A DNA stretch of 64,000 nucleotides from Methylomonas methanica (GTDB taxonomy: Bacteria; Pseudomonadota; Gammaproteobacteria; Methylococcales; Methylomonadaceae): contig NZ_LUUG01000044.1 of the NCBI RefSeq assembly GCF_001644035.1, positions 62,001-126,000 of the forward strand. Reading direction: 5' to 3'. Every line of letters begins with the position of its first letter. Within the stretch, counting starts at the first letter, position 1. The notes beneath the pieces were generated by a model, which was not told the DNA's origin, ran no database searches, and worked only from the letters and a program-made list of their open reading frames with translations. This document shows positions 1-8,322 of this stretch, piece by piece. The translations under genes were made by a program, and so were the position numbers.

Positions 1-151
1 TACAACGAAGCAACGTGGTCTTACCGGAACCGGAGTGACCGAACAGTACCGTCACACCGCTGGCAGGTAGGTTTAAATCGACATCTAAATCGAATTGGTC
101 GTAAGCCAGACGCAAGCGGGCCTGAATACTTGGCACTTTGGACATAGTCAT
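1..151 (-). CDS. modC: Molybdate ABC transporter ATP-binding protein, N-terminal fragment
   Basis: Only the first 50 residues are inside the window; the gene continues past base 1. The translated start reads [20 protein letters not shown] and leads into a Walker A loop GHSGSGKTT, as in ABC transporter ATPases. The chosen ATG overlaps the stop of the permease gene upstream (ATGA), which is the usual modB-modC arrangement and indicates translational coupling. The family energises molybdate import at the cytoplasmic face. Molybdate supply fits the nitrogenase maturation genes that begin about 6 kb away. The family is certain; the substrate rests on the neighbouring modB. Confidence 0.85.
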   Translation of the reverse strand, partial: MTMSKVPSIQARLRLAYDQFDLDVDLNLPASGVTVLFGHSGSGKTTLLRC

Positions 152-834
152 TTCAAGGATTGCGTCAGCGTTTGGGTTTGTTGGCTGTTGTAGAGCAGCA
201 GTAACACCAAAAACGAGAAGATCAGTAAACCGCCGGCCAGCCAATGTGCTTGCCCGTATTCCAGCGCTTCGACATGGTTATAGATTTGTACGGAAACCAC
301 GCGGGTTTTGTCGGGGATATTGCCGCCAACCATCAATACCACGCCGAATTCACCGACGGTATGGGTAAACCCCAGCACGCCGGCGGTTAAAAATCCCGGC
401 TTCGCCAACGGCAAGGCCACGCTGAAGAACCGATCCAGCGGTCCGGCGCCCAAGGTCGCGGCGGCTTCCAGAGGCGCCTCACCCACCGCCACGAAGGCAT
501 TCTGCAAAGGCTGCACCACGAACGGCAGCGAATACAACACCGACGCCACCACCAAACCGCCAAAGCTGAACGGCAAGGTGCCGATACCCAACCACAGGGT
601 AAATTTCCCGACCACCCCGGCCGGCCCCATCAAGACCAATAAATAAAAACCCAATACCGTCGGCGGCAACACCAAAGGCAACGCCACCACGCTATTGATA
701 ACACCTTTCCAGCGCGAACGGCTGCGCGCCAGCTTCCAAGCCAGCGGCGTGCCCAACAACAGCAACAGTAAGGTAGCCAGACTGGCGACGCGAAAGGTCA
801 GAAACAAGGTGTCGAGATCGGCGGCGTTTAGCAT
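148..834 (-). CDS. modB: Molybdate ABC transporter permease
   Basis: This 228-aa inner-membrane protein has the length and hydrophobic pattern of ModB permeases, with about five membrane segments starting around residue 12. The cytoplasmic loop that docks the ATPase is visible as [20 protein letters not shown], the EAA motif with its conserved glycine. The C-terminal part ([20 protein letters not shown]) is typical of the molybdate and tungstate branch. The stop overlaps the modC start. No modA binding-protein gene lies immediately upstream; the next gene there is an unrelated small membrane protein, so the substrate-binding component must be elsewhere. Confidence 0.9.
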   Translation of the reverse strand: MLNAADLDTLFLTFRVASLATLLLLLLGTPLAWKLARSRSRWKGVINSVVALPLVLPPTVLGFYLLVLMGPAGVVGKFTLWLGIGTLPFSFGGLVVASVLYSLPFVVQPLQNAFVAVGEAPLEAAATLGAGPLDRFFSVALPLAKPGFLTAGVLGFTHTVGEFGVVLMVGGNIPDKTRVVSVQIYNHVEALEYGQAHWLAGGLLIFSFLVLLLLYNSQQTQTLTQSLK

Positions 835-1016
835 GCAAAGCCTGGATTAAGTGACAGGGGAATCGCCGTAAAGCGACACATCTGCGATCTATTTTCGCTA
901 ATCGGACGACGAGAATGCCAGCGAAATACACGATGGCGCAGAAAAAACCGGAAGATACGAATCGAATCGGCAAGATAGGTGCGAAATTATCCGCACCTAC
1001 ACCGACGGAAAGAGGG

Positions 1017-1334
1017 TTATTTTCCGATAAGCTGCAAACGATTTTCTACCTTGGCCGCCACCAATGAATCGTAATGCCGTTGCAGCATCGAATCGGTTGG
1101 CCGGGGAAACAAGGTTGCTTCAATCTCGCTTTGCAATTGCGTCAAAAAATGCCGTTTGAGGATGGAATCCTCGGGCAGGCCCCTCCCGGAATCACCGGCA
1201 TCACCTGCCTCGGCTTTACTGGCACCGGCGGATTTACTCGACTTTGCATAAGCCGACAACATGCAACCCAAGGGCGCGAACGCACAGGCTGCCACAATCA
1301 ACATAATCAAACCCACCCATAGAACTTCGCTCAT
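1017..1334 (-). CDS. Small membrane-anchored protein, unknown function
   Basis: No family recognised. The 105-aa product begins with one hydrophobic segment (about residues 4-27) containing APLGC, which could be read as a poor lipobox but more likely marks a membrane anchor. A linker rich in Ala, Gly, Ser and Lys follows. The charged C-terminal part holds a repeated element: ILKRHFLTQL and MLQRHYDSLV, about 37 residues apart. The ATG has a purine-rich ribosome site (AAGGTGATGAG) just upstream. It lies 180 bp upstream of modB on the same strand and could be co-transcribed, but nothing ties it to molybdate. Confidence 0.6.
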   Translation of the reverse strand: MSEVLWVGLIMLIVAACAFAPLGCMLSAYAKSSKSAGASKAEAGDAGDSGRGLPEDSILKRHFLTQLQSEIEATLFPRPTDSMLQRHYDSLVAAKVENRLQLIGK

Positions 1335-2230
1335 CTCATCACCTTAATGACATTGCCAAAAAATCGGCGACAGGCTTTGGCACGCGCCTGCCGCCCTCTT
1401 GAAAATCCCAATGGTTTTCAATTGACCCACAGCAATATCAATGCCATGGAAAGCAGCGCCCGCAAGCCCCGGATTACCAGGACTTTCAGGGATGTGTCAC
1501 AGTTTGGGTGTATTATTTCGAGACAGGATTGCGACAACCGCACAACAACCAGGGAAAATTGTTAGTGATTCGACTGCATATTCCACCTCAGGTCAGCCAA
1601 CTGTTACGATGCAAACCAGGCCATCGATTCCGATACGATTACGCCGGGATTGAATGACGGATTTTGGACGAGATGAATTGTGGTAATCGACCCAGAAGAG
1701 TCATTCGACCAAAATTGGCTAATGGCAATATACCAACGATAAGCGGACAGTCGATTACAGTGTACCTTTTAACACCTTCGCTCAACGCTCTATGGGAGTA
1801 TCGGGAAAGTTAGTCTGTATGGGATAGCAAGATTTACACAGCTTTTCAATCAATTCTATTCGCATGCGTGGGAGTGTATATCGGACAAATGCGACAGTAA
1901 AAGTGTCGGATAATTTTACAAATTAGGAAACCCGGCAAGAGACTAGTGACGCACCTGACTCAGGGAAAATAATGGTTCTTCTCTATTGGATCTTCAGTAA
2001 AACATTGTCGCTACTGTCGGTATTATTTACATTTCTATGTTTTGTTATTTTTTCAAAAAAAAATTAACCATTTGATTTATATAAAATAATAATATTTTGG
2101 AATGAGTTTTGCCGCTATATCAATGGGGTAATCTGTTTCAAATCAATATTTACACTAACAATTCAAAGCTATCAGAAAAATGATTGCAGATTCTCCAAGG
2201 CAATTATCAACTGACTATAAGGGTTAATCT
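1335..2230. other. Long AT-rich intergenic region
   Basis: About 900 bp without a convincing gene. Short open frames exist near 1347-1653 but lack ribosome sites and coding character. From about 1960 the sequence becomes strongly AT-rich, with A and T runs at 2040-2095, as expected for a promoter region. The only specific signal found is a sigma54-like element at 2098-2113, listed separately. No repeats or transposon ends were recognised. Confidence 0.5.
2098..2113 (+). promoter_or_regulatory. Candidate sigma54 (-24/-12) promoter
   Basis: The sequence TTGGAATGAGTTTTGCC keeps the invariant GG-N10-GC spacing. The -12 box (TTGC) is perfect, but the -24 box (TGGAAT against TGGCAC) is only partial. 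It would start a transcript near 2124, about 105 bases before the PEP-CTERM gene. Sigma54 control of PEP-CTERM genes through PrsK/PrsR is known in other proteobacteria. Confidence 0.4.
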
Positions 2231-2803
2231 ATGCAAATAACACAAATTCTAACTTTCGCGTTAGCCTTCAGCTTTGGTCTTGGTTACCGAGACGCTGAAG
2301 CTATGTCGATCGACTTCGAATCATTCACAGATGGCTCCCCGCTAACTAACGAAATTAGTGGGCTTCAATTTTCCGGGGGGAACATATTCACTGCTGGTGT
2401 GTCTCTGAACGAATTTGATTTTCCGCCTCACTCTGGCCAGAACGTTTTGGCCGCATTGTCGGGTAGCCTGACGATTAGTGCCGATAATCCCTTCGACCTG
2501 TTTTCAGCTTATTTTACATATGCCGAGCAGATGACATTCTCAGGATTTGACGTTGCCCATAACCTGCTATTTAGCTTTACTTCACCTACCAGTTCCAATC
2601 TTGGGACCAACTCATTGACCGAATTCTCTTCGCATGGAATTTCCTCTTTAGTGTTCTCCACACAGGGTGGTTCCGGCTTTACTATGGATGATCTTGATCT
2701 TAATGCTTCCACCGTGCCGGAACCCGGCACCCTTGCTTTGTTGCCACTAGGAGCGCTTGCAATGGCGTTCATGCGACGCCAAAAACGTAGTGCACTTTCC
2801 TAA
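2231..2803 (+). CDS. PEP-CTERM sorting domain protein
   Basis: A 190-aa secreted protein. A signal peptide covers about residues 1-24 (ILTFALAFSFGLGYRDAEA). The middle is a beta-rich, low-cysteine domain with no recognised fold. The C-terminus is a classic PEP-CTERM tail: VPEPGTLALLPLGALAMAF followed by the basic stop MRRQKR. Such tails are recognised by an exosortase in the inner membrane, and the proteins end up outside the cell with exopolysaccharide. No exosortase gene is in this window. The start has an AAGGGTTA ribosome site. It is followed after 14 bases by a PrcB-like gene and then by a subtilase, suggesting one secretion-related operon. Confidence 0.85.
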   Translation: MQITQILTFALAFSFGLGYRDAEAMSIDFESFTDGSPLTNEISGLQFSGGNIFTAGVSLNEFDFPPHSGQNVLAALSGSLTISADNPFDLFSAYFTYAEQMTFSGFDVAHNLLFSFTSPTSSNLGTNSLTEFSSHGISSLVFSTQGGSGFTMDDLDLNASTVPEPGTLALLPLGALAMAFMRRQKRSALS

Positions 2804-2816
2804 AGTGGCTTGGTTC

Positions 2817-3245
2817 ATGTCTGCCATAAGTGTGATCCTGGTAATATTTACAGCCTCAGATACTTATGCGTCACAACCCGACCTTGGTGCCATTCAGCAT
2901 CGTTTTGTTGAGATGGGGGTCGGCGTTGAACGACACCATATAAATAGTGAAGAGCAATGGCGGGCTTTTTGGGCCCGGTTCGCCATGAGCGATCCACCGA
3001 ATATCGATTTCAGAAACAACGATATTCTTGTCGTCCTCGGCGGTACGCAAGGGAGCGGAGGATACTCGATTCATATCAAAGATGTCGACTCCAGGCCACA
3101 TAGGACTGTTGTCAGACTGTTGGTTTGTCATCCTCCCAAAGATTCGACTGAGGTGACAGAGGTTACGTCGCCGTACGACGTTGTCCTAGCTCCAAAGCTT
3201 GCTACCCCCATTGATTGGATAACTATTGAAGGCTGCAACCAGTAA
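2817..3245 (+). CDS. PrcB-like secreted protein (protease complex subunit family)
   Basis: A 142-aa exported protein. The ATG at 2817 gives a signal peptide (MSAISVILVIFTASDTYASQ); the open frame extends further upstream but would overlap the PEP-CTERM gene. The mature part matches the pattern of PrcB C-terminal domains: an EEQWRAFWARF helix, then DILVVLGGTQGSGGYSIHI with the hallmark GGYSI strand, and a final SPYDVVLAPK strand. In Treponema the PrcB and PrcA proteins are made from one operon with the subtilisin-like protease PrtP (dentilisin) and form a complex with it. Here the next gene is also a subtilase, so a role as partner or chaperone of that protease is a reasonable inference. Confidence 0.65.
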   Translation: MSAISVILVIFTASDTYASQPDLGAIQHRFVEMGVGVERHHINSEEQWRAFWARFAMSDPPNIDFRNNDILVVLGGTQGSGGYSIHIKDVDSRPHRTVVRLLVCHPPKDSTEVTEVTSPYDVVLAPKLATPIDWITIEGCNQ

Positions 3246-3339
3246 AACGTAATGCAGTTATGTATATAAATTATTATCTTATCGACAATGCAAATATTTT
3301 TTATAACCGTTTATTAATTTAATCGAAGGAGACTTCGCT

Positions 3340-6162
3340 ATGAGATTTACTAACATATGTTTGTCCGATATAGTGCGAGTGACGGGTATTGGCCTATTGA
3401 CCTGTTCGTCTTTTTCAGCATACGCTGATTTTAACAGTCTTAATGCCAGCCCCAATACCCTCTTTGTAAATACGGCCTCAACGGTCAAATTCATAGCCGA
3501 CGTGCAACCTGACACAAAGCTAATTAAGACCGGCGTGCGACTGTTGCGCGAAACCAATGGTGTATTCAATTCTGTTGGGATTATGCGCGACGATGGTCTG
3601 GGTGGCGATGATGTAGCGAACGATAACAAATATACGCTAGTGTTGAGCGTGCAAGGAAATAGCCTGGCCGATCTCAATTTCAAAGCCACGGCTGCCTATA
3701 GCGGCATATTGAAGCGTGTTCAGTCTTCCACATTGCCTGTTCAGGTCGTTGCGCCAGTGGATTTGGCAATCAACGCAGGCCAACAGGAGATCACGATAGT
3801 ACAAGGGGAATCGATATCCACCGCCTTCACCTTGCAGCTATCTCATCAAGGTGGTGGGCAAGCCGCGATTTCTGTTACTCAAACGGTCGAACCTGCGTCA
3901 GGTTTGGGAGTGGTATCCGATTTGCCGGCTGGCGGCTTCTCAACCTCCTTGCCCAACGAAACTTTCTTGGTACAAAATTCCATAACCGGAAACATTCCAG
4001 GGGACTATACAATCAAGCTGGACGGGGCACTGAGTGCTTCCGGCATCAGCGATCAAGCCAGCGCTTCCATCCTGGTTCATGTTTTGCCCGCTAGCGGTAT
4101 TGGGAAACTCGACTTATCCATCTATCCAGGCGGACTACAGACCGGTACCAGTACCACCATAACTTTTGGAGCAAACTATTCGACAGGAACTACTCTGCCA
4201 AACAATATTGAGTTAGTCGAAGTAACAGAAAATGGCACACCAATTCAACCTATCAGCGAATTTAAAGATGACGGGATTGCACCAGACTTAGGTGCTGGTG
4301 ATTCGCTTTTCACTACAGAATCTATCGTCAGTGCGGGTTCGGCTGGAAGCAAACGTTTCTTCAAGGCGGTTGCCACATTTGACACAAGCGAGACCATCGA
4401 ATCGCCTATTGTTGCCTTACCGTCACTGCCTTATAACATCGGTTTTGCAGAAACCGACCCGGCATCAGTGGTTGTGGAACCTGATACAGGCGCATTAGTT
4501 CAGTGCGATCAGATAATCGTTCTCTTCCAACATACTGCGCCTCTGTCTACGATTGAGTCAATCGTTACGGGGATCGGAGGCAATATATTGGGAGTCGAGC
4601 CTGCAATCAATGCCTACCAAATCGGGATCGCTTGCAACGGTATCGCCGGCATTCAAACTGCTATTAACAACCTCAGTAGCAATCCAGCCGTTGTCAACGC
4701 CAGCCCCAACAGTGTGGCTCAAGTCAGCGAATTCAAGCCGAATGATACAAAATATGCCAGCCAGTATTCCCCACCACTAGTGAGAGCTGACGAAGCCTGG
4801 TTGGTCGCTCGTGGCAATAGTGTCGTAGTCGCCATTCTCGATACCGGGGTTGATTACAACCACGAGGATCTGGTTGGGCGCGTTAGTAAAGGTAAGGATT
4901 ACGTTAACAATGACAACGATCCTCAGGATGATCATAGCCACGGCACGCATGTGGCCGGTATTGTTGCTGCCAAGGGGCATAATAGTAAGGGTATTGCCGG
5001 CATGGCGTGGGATGCTCAGATTCTGGCCATCAAGGTATGCGGTGGTAAAGCTGGTGTGCCTGGCGTTGGCGTGGTTACGGGTTGTCCAGACTCAGCCGTG
5101 ACGTCAGGAATACTTGAAGCCAAGGCCAAGGCCAAAATCATCAACATGAGTCTGGGCGGACCGAAGAGCTTTCTAGAGAGTGCGATGAATTTGGTGGGAT
5201 TGAAGACTGCCCGCCAGCAGGCGGTCGAAAGTGCCACCAACGCGGGGTTGATTGTGGTTGCTGCATCAGGAAACGCCAATACGTCATCGACGTTCCTACC
5301 ATGTGCTTATCCTGGCGTATTCTGCGTCGGTAATACTACTTCCGCAGATGTCCGGTATGCGGATCCAACATTCGGAAGTAATTACGGCCCCCAAGTCGAT
5401 ATCGCTGCACCAGGAACTTCAATACTTTCTACTGTGCCTAATTTTTCTGATCCTTCTGGCTATGGTTTAAAAACCGGGACCTCGATGGCATCACCATTAG
5501 TTGCCGGCGTCGCCGCGCTGGTATGGGGTAATAACCCAAGTTGGACACGAGGCCAGGTCGAGGATCGTCTTCTGAAGACGGCGGTACCGCTTCCCGGTCA
5601 ACAGGTTGGACCTAGAGTGGACGCATTTGATGCTGTGTTTAACGGCAGCTTTGAAAATGACCTGTCTGGCTGGAAAGTCGTGGGTACTGGTAGCGCTGTG
5701 GATAAACTAGGACCGATTAATCCAACTAAAGACAAACGTATGGGTATGGCTTCCACAGGGCCGGATAGCGCTGTTTCTCAATCTGACCTGTACCAGGAAT
5801 TTACGATACAGTCCGACGTAACCGAGCTAGCTCTTTCCTTTAGCTACGCGATGATCACCGAGGAATATCCAGAGTGGATCAATGATGGTTTTAATGATGA
5901 CTTACGTATTACCTTGGAAGCTTCTGGTGGAGCAGAGCAAGAGCTTGCACTGGAAACGGTGGATGGCTCCGCTTTCGGTGCGATAGGCGGCATTGATTTT
6001 CCGGGTGGGGATAACACCGTTGGTTGGACGGGATGGAGAAACATCGTGTCCAAAAAAATTCCAGTATCACCAGGTGGCGGTACTTACCGTCTGCGTGTCC
6101 GTGATCGTGGTGACGGCATTTACGACACCAATGGAATTCTCGATAACATTCGGTTTAAGTAG
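3340..6162 (+). CDS. Secreted subtilisin-family (S8) serine protease, multidomain
   Basis: A 940-aa protease with an export signal at about residues 10-30. Two similar Asp-rich modules follow, at about 60-130 (DDGLGGDDVANDNKYT, D84) and 285-360 (DDGIAPDLGAGDSLFT, D310). An I9-like pro-region spans about 388-463. The S8 catalytic domain has an intact triad: D501 in AILDTGVDYNHEDL, H534 in HSHGTHVAG and S715 in GTSMASPLVAG. Residues 767-940 form a beta-rich C-terminal domain opening NGSFENDLSGW, resembling carbohydrate-binding or jelly-roll modules. The start follows a strong GAAGGAG ribosome site. No PEP-CTERM tail is present, so it may be freely secreted. It ends a likely three-gene operon with the PEP-CTERM and PrcB-like genes. 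Confidence 0.9.
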   Translation: MRFTNICLSDIVRVTGIGLLTCSSFSAYADFNSLNASPNTLFVNTASTVKFIADVQPDTKLIKTGVRLLRETNGVFNSVGIMRDDGLGGDDVANDNKYTLVLSVQGNSLADLNFKATAAYSGILKRVQSSTLPVQVVAPVDLAINAGQQEITIVQGESISTAFTLQLSHQGGGQAAISVTQTVEPASGLGVVSDLPAGGFSTSLPNETFLVQNSITGNIPGDYTIKLDGALSASGISDQASASILVHVLPASGIGKLDLSIYPGGLQTGTSTTITFGANYSTGTTLPNNIELVEVTENGTPIQPISEFKDDGIAPDLGAGDSLFTTESIVSAGSAGSKRFFKAVATFDTSETIESPIVALPSLPYNIGFAETDPASVVVEPDTGALVQCDQIIVLFQHTAPLSTIESIVTGIGGNILGVEPAINAYQIGIACNGIAGIQTAINNLSSNPAVVNASPNSVAQVSEFKPNDTKYASQYSPPLVRADEAWLVARGNSVVVAILDTGVDYNHEDLVGRVSKGKDYVNNDNDPQDDHSHGTHVAGIVAAKGHNSKGIAGMAWDAQILAIKVCGGKAGVPGVGVVTGCPDSAVTSGILEAKAKAKIINMSLGGPKSFLESAMNLVGLKTARQQAVESATNAGLIVVAASGNANTSSTFLPCAYPGVFCVGNTTSADVRYADPTFGSNYGPQVDIAAPGTSILSTVPNFSDPSGYGLKTGTSMASPLVAGVAALVWGNNPSWTRGQVEDRLLKTAVPLPGQQVGPRVDAFDAVFNGSFENDLSGWKVVGTGSAVDKLGPINPTKDKRMGMASTGPDSAVSQSDLYQEFTIQSDVTELALSFSYAMITEEYPEWINDGFNDDLRITLEASGGAEQELALETVDGSAFGAIGGIDFPGGDNTVGWTGWRNIVSKKIPVSPGGGTYRLRVRDRGDGIYDTNGILDNIRFK

Positions 6163-6252
6163 AGTCAAAGTTGGTTTTCATCGACTGAGAAGATTTGCTT
6201 GATTTCAATCTGTGGCCAAGATTCTCAGGGGATGAAAGCACTGTAATAAACA

Positions 6253-6297
6253 CCGGAGTATAAAAGCGACATGTGCTTTCGTACTCCGGGTTCTTTT
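6253..6297 (+). terminator. Rho-independent terminator after the subtilase gene
   Basis: CCGGAGTA pairs perfectly with TACTCCGG, with a second inner stem AAAGC/GCTTT around the loop GACATGT, followed by a T-rich stretch (GTTCTTTTGTT). It lies 90 bp after the protease stop. The rest of the 335-bp gap up to rseC shows no gene. Confidence 0.75.
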
Positions 6298-6497
6298 GTT
6301 AACACCATGTTCAAACAAACAAAAATGACTGACCGGTTTTGTCACGTGGATGCATATCACTGACGGTAACTGAGTGACCGCTTTATGTTTTGAATCAGCC
6401 GACCAGGAGAATATTGTGGCTGACTGGTCTTGGCCGATCCGAGACTTTCAAAATCTTGCTGATTTTGTATCGGCATGCGAACCAAACAACCGAAAAA

Positions 6498-6938
6498 TCA
6501 CTCGGCGCCTAGTTTCTTGACGATCTGTGGCTTAAAACAAAGGTGGAGCAGTAACAGATTTTGACTGCGATTAATCAACCAAAAGCCGGCCAGCAATGTC
6601 GTTAATGCCACTTCGGGTAGGTAATCGGTGTTATACGGCGCGGGTAGCCAGGCTTCGGCCAAGCCGACGCCAAGCAGCATGAAAATTAACGGCACAAGGT
6701 AGAGCAGCAGCGATGTGAGCAGCAGTTGACCGTCATCTATGGCTACCATCACCTGATCACCAGCTTGCAATGTCAAATCGCAATCTACTGGAAACTCGCG
6801 TTTGGGGAGGACTTTTGCCAAGGTCGCAGTGCCGCAGGACTGTTGTTGCAAACAGCCGCTACAGGCATTGCTTTGCAGACTTTTGATCCAGGTGCGGCCA
6901 TCGCTAACGCGGGTAACGACGGCCGCTTCTTCGATCAT
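6498..6938 (-). CDS. rseC: RseC/MucC-family membrane protein (SoxR-reducing system type)
   Basis: A 146-aa inner-membrane protein. The N-terminal half carries the cysteine cluster typical of RseC: C32, C35, C41 region (SNACSGCLQQQSCGT), probably a redox or Fe-S site. Two membrane helices follow at about residues 75-97 and 108-128. RseC proteins work with Rnf-type electron-transport complexes, in E. coli to re-reduce SoxR. Here the gene follows the flavodoxin by 10 bp at the end of the nif block. A role in delivering electrons to nitrogenase through Rnf and flavodoxin is therefore plausible but inferred. Confidence 0.85.
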   Translation of the reverse strand: MIEEAAVVTRVSDGRTWIKSLQSNACSGCLQQQSCGTATLAKVLPKREFPVDCDLTLQAGDQVMVAIDDGQLLLTSLLLYLVPLIFMLLGVGLAEAWLPAPYNTDYLPEVALTTLLAGFWLINRSQNLLLLHLCFKPQIVKKLGAE

Positions 6939-6948
6939 GGCTCGCCTA

Positions 6949-7479
6949 TCAAGCCCAGGCTGACGAGATCGAGTCCAGCCAAGCGCTGAGACGGCCTTCG
7001 CTCAGTTCTTTCTGATTGTCTTCGTCCAATACCAAACCCACGAACTGGTCGCCCAACAAGGCTTTGGATTTTTTAAAGGTATATCCTTCGCTACTGGTCA
7101 TACCGACGATGGTCGCGCCGGCATCGGCAAAAGCGTCGTATAGGAAGCCCACCGCATCGACGAAATTGCCGGGATAACCTTCCTGGTCTCCCAAACCGTA
7201 GATTGCCACGGTTTTGCCGGTAAAATCCGCACCGACCAGCGTCGGCAAGAACTCTTCCCAGCTCTCGTTATCGTGTCCGGCGCTCATGCCGGGCAGCTCG
7301 CCTTCGCCGTAAGTGGGCGAACCGACGATCAACACGTCGTAGGCCAGCAAATCGTCCACGGAGGCCTTGTTGATATTGACCGGTTTGTCGGCTGCATCGC
7401 CCAACTTCGTAGCGATGGTCTTAGCCACTTTACGCGTGTTGCCGGTATCGGTTCCGAAAAAAATGCCTACTTTTGCCAT
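6949..7479 (-). CDS. Long-chain flavodoxin, probably NifF-type electron donor
   Basis: The 176-aa protein starts GIFFGTDTGNTRKVAK, the FMN phosphate-binding loop of flavodoxins. SPTYGEGELPG and YGLGDQEGYPGNFVDAVG supply the two isoalloxazine-binding loops. The insertion in the last beta strand makes it a long-chain type, like Azotobacter NifF and E. coli FldA. It shuttles single electrons at low potential in the cytoplasm. Its place just after the glutaredoxin-BolA gene and clpX of the nif cluster favours nitrogenase as the electron acceptor. A general FldA role cannot be excluded from sequence. The ATG follows an AAGGAGACAAC ribosome site. Confidence 0.9.
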   Translation of the reverse strand: MAKVGIFFGTDTGNTRKVAKTIATKLGDAADKPVNINKASVDDLLAYDVLIVGSPTYGEGELPGMSAGHDNESWEEFLPTLVGADFTGKTVAIYGLGDQEGYPGNFVDAVGFLYDAFADAGATIVGMTSSEGYTFKKSKALLGDQFVGLVLDEDNQKELSEGRLSAWLDSISSAWA

Positions 7480-7503
7480 AGTGTTGTCTCCTTGTTAACT
7501 AGA

Positions 7504-8121
7504 TCAGATTTGAATTTGGAGTAAGCCCGGATTTGCCGCCGGCTGGAGCGCGGCCCAAGCTTCAGGCGTATGCGTCTTCAGAGTGACAGCATGCAAACGG
7601 CCGGAAGCCAGCGGCGCGCTCAAAGTTGCCATAACGCCTTGATGTTGTTTGATCATAGGTTGATCAGCGAACAATTCGCTGACCACGGTGATGTTTAAGT
7701 CGCAACCGGCACCTTCGATGCCGATAGTCGCGCCCGGATAGGAGGCCAGAATCAAGGCTTCCACTTCGGAATGAGTAATGGTTTGACTGGCGTCCGCAGT
7801 TTCGGCGGGCTGAACCGTCGCTTGCAATAGCGGCAGCAGGGTCCCGTCTTTGTACATGGACTCGACAATGTCGGCACCACCAACCAATTCGCCTTTGATG
7901 AACACTTGCGGAAAGGTCGGCCATTTGGAAATGGACGGCAATTTTTCGCGGATGAACGGCGATTGCAATACGTTGACGTAAGCGTAAGGGACCTTGGTTT
8001 CATTCAAGATGCCGATAGTCTTCGCGGAAAAACCGCATTCCGGAGCGCTAGGCACGCCTTTCATGTAAATAATCACCGGATTTTCGGCAAGTTGTTGCAA
8101 GATTTTTTCTTTAACGCTCAT
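7504..8121 (-). CDS. Monothiol glutaredoxin-BolA fusion protein
   Basis: Two domains in one 205-aa frame. Residues 1-105 are a CGFS monothiol glutaredoxin: KGVPSAPECGFSAKTIGIL, with the cluster-binding cysteine at C29, and WPTFPQVFIKGELVGGADI for the glutathione site. Residues about 115-200 are a BolA2/IbaG-like domain with a Cys ligand position (GAGCDLNITVV) and the closing motif GRLHAVTLKTHTPEAWA. CGFS glutaredoxins and BolA proteins form [2Fe-2S]-bridged heterodimers in cluster delivery, so the fusion joins known partners. Azotobacter keeps a separate Grx gene with nif. The fusion probably acts in Fe-S supply for nitrogenase or its flavodoxin/RseC branch. Confidence 0.92.
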   Translation of the reverse strand: MSVKEKILQQLAENPVIIYMKGVPSAPECGFSAKTIGILNETKVPYAYVNVLQSPFIREKLPSISKWPTFPQVFIKGELVGGADIVESMYKDGTLLPLLQATVQPAETADASQTITHSEVEALILASYPGATIGIEGAGCDLNITVVSELFADQPMIKQHQGVMATLSAPLASGRLHAVTLKTHTPEAWAALQPAANPGLLQIQI

Positions 8122-8184
8122 AGTAGTTTTCTCAATTAACTAAAATTCTTCGTAATTATTCAGTCAACACAGCGCAACTCAATC

Positions 8185-8248
8185 GTAGGCTGGATAAGCG
8201 AAGCGCATCCGGCAATCCTAGTGGATGCGCGCTGCTTATCCACCCTAC
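8185..8248. repeat. Long intergenic inverted repeat
   Basis: The arms GTAGGcTGGATAAGC-GCGCATCC and GGATGCGC-GCTTATCCAcCCTAC pair over about 25 bases around a short loop. The type (GTAGG...CCTAC) is the REP/BIME-like palindrome common in methanotroph intergenic DNA. It may act as a transcription attenuator between clpX and the downstream glutaredoxin-BolA gene. Confidence 0.7.
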
Positions 8249-8322
8249 AGATCACACTCGCTGAATAGATACAATTCTTCAATGCGATTGATGGGCTTAC
8301 ATCGTTCACCCCATCCGCAAAC

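Noticed and set aside
692-973. 93-aa minus-strand frame overlapping the modB start
   Set aside because: It runs in another frame through the modB N-terminus and has no family features or ribosome site.
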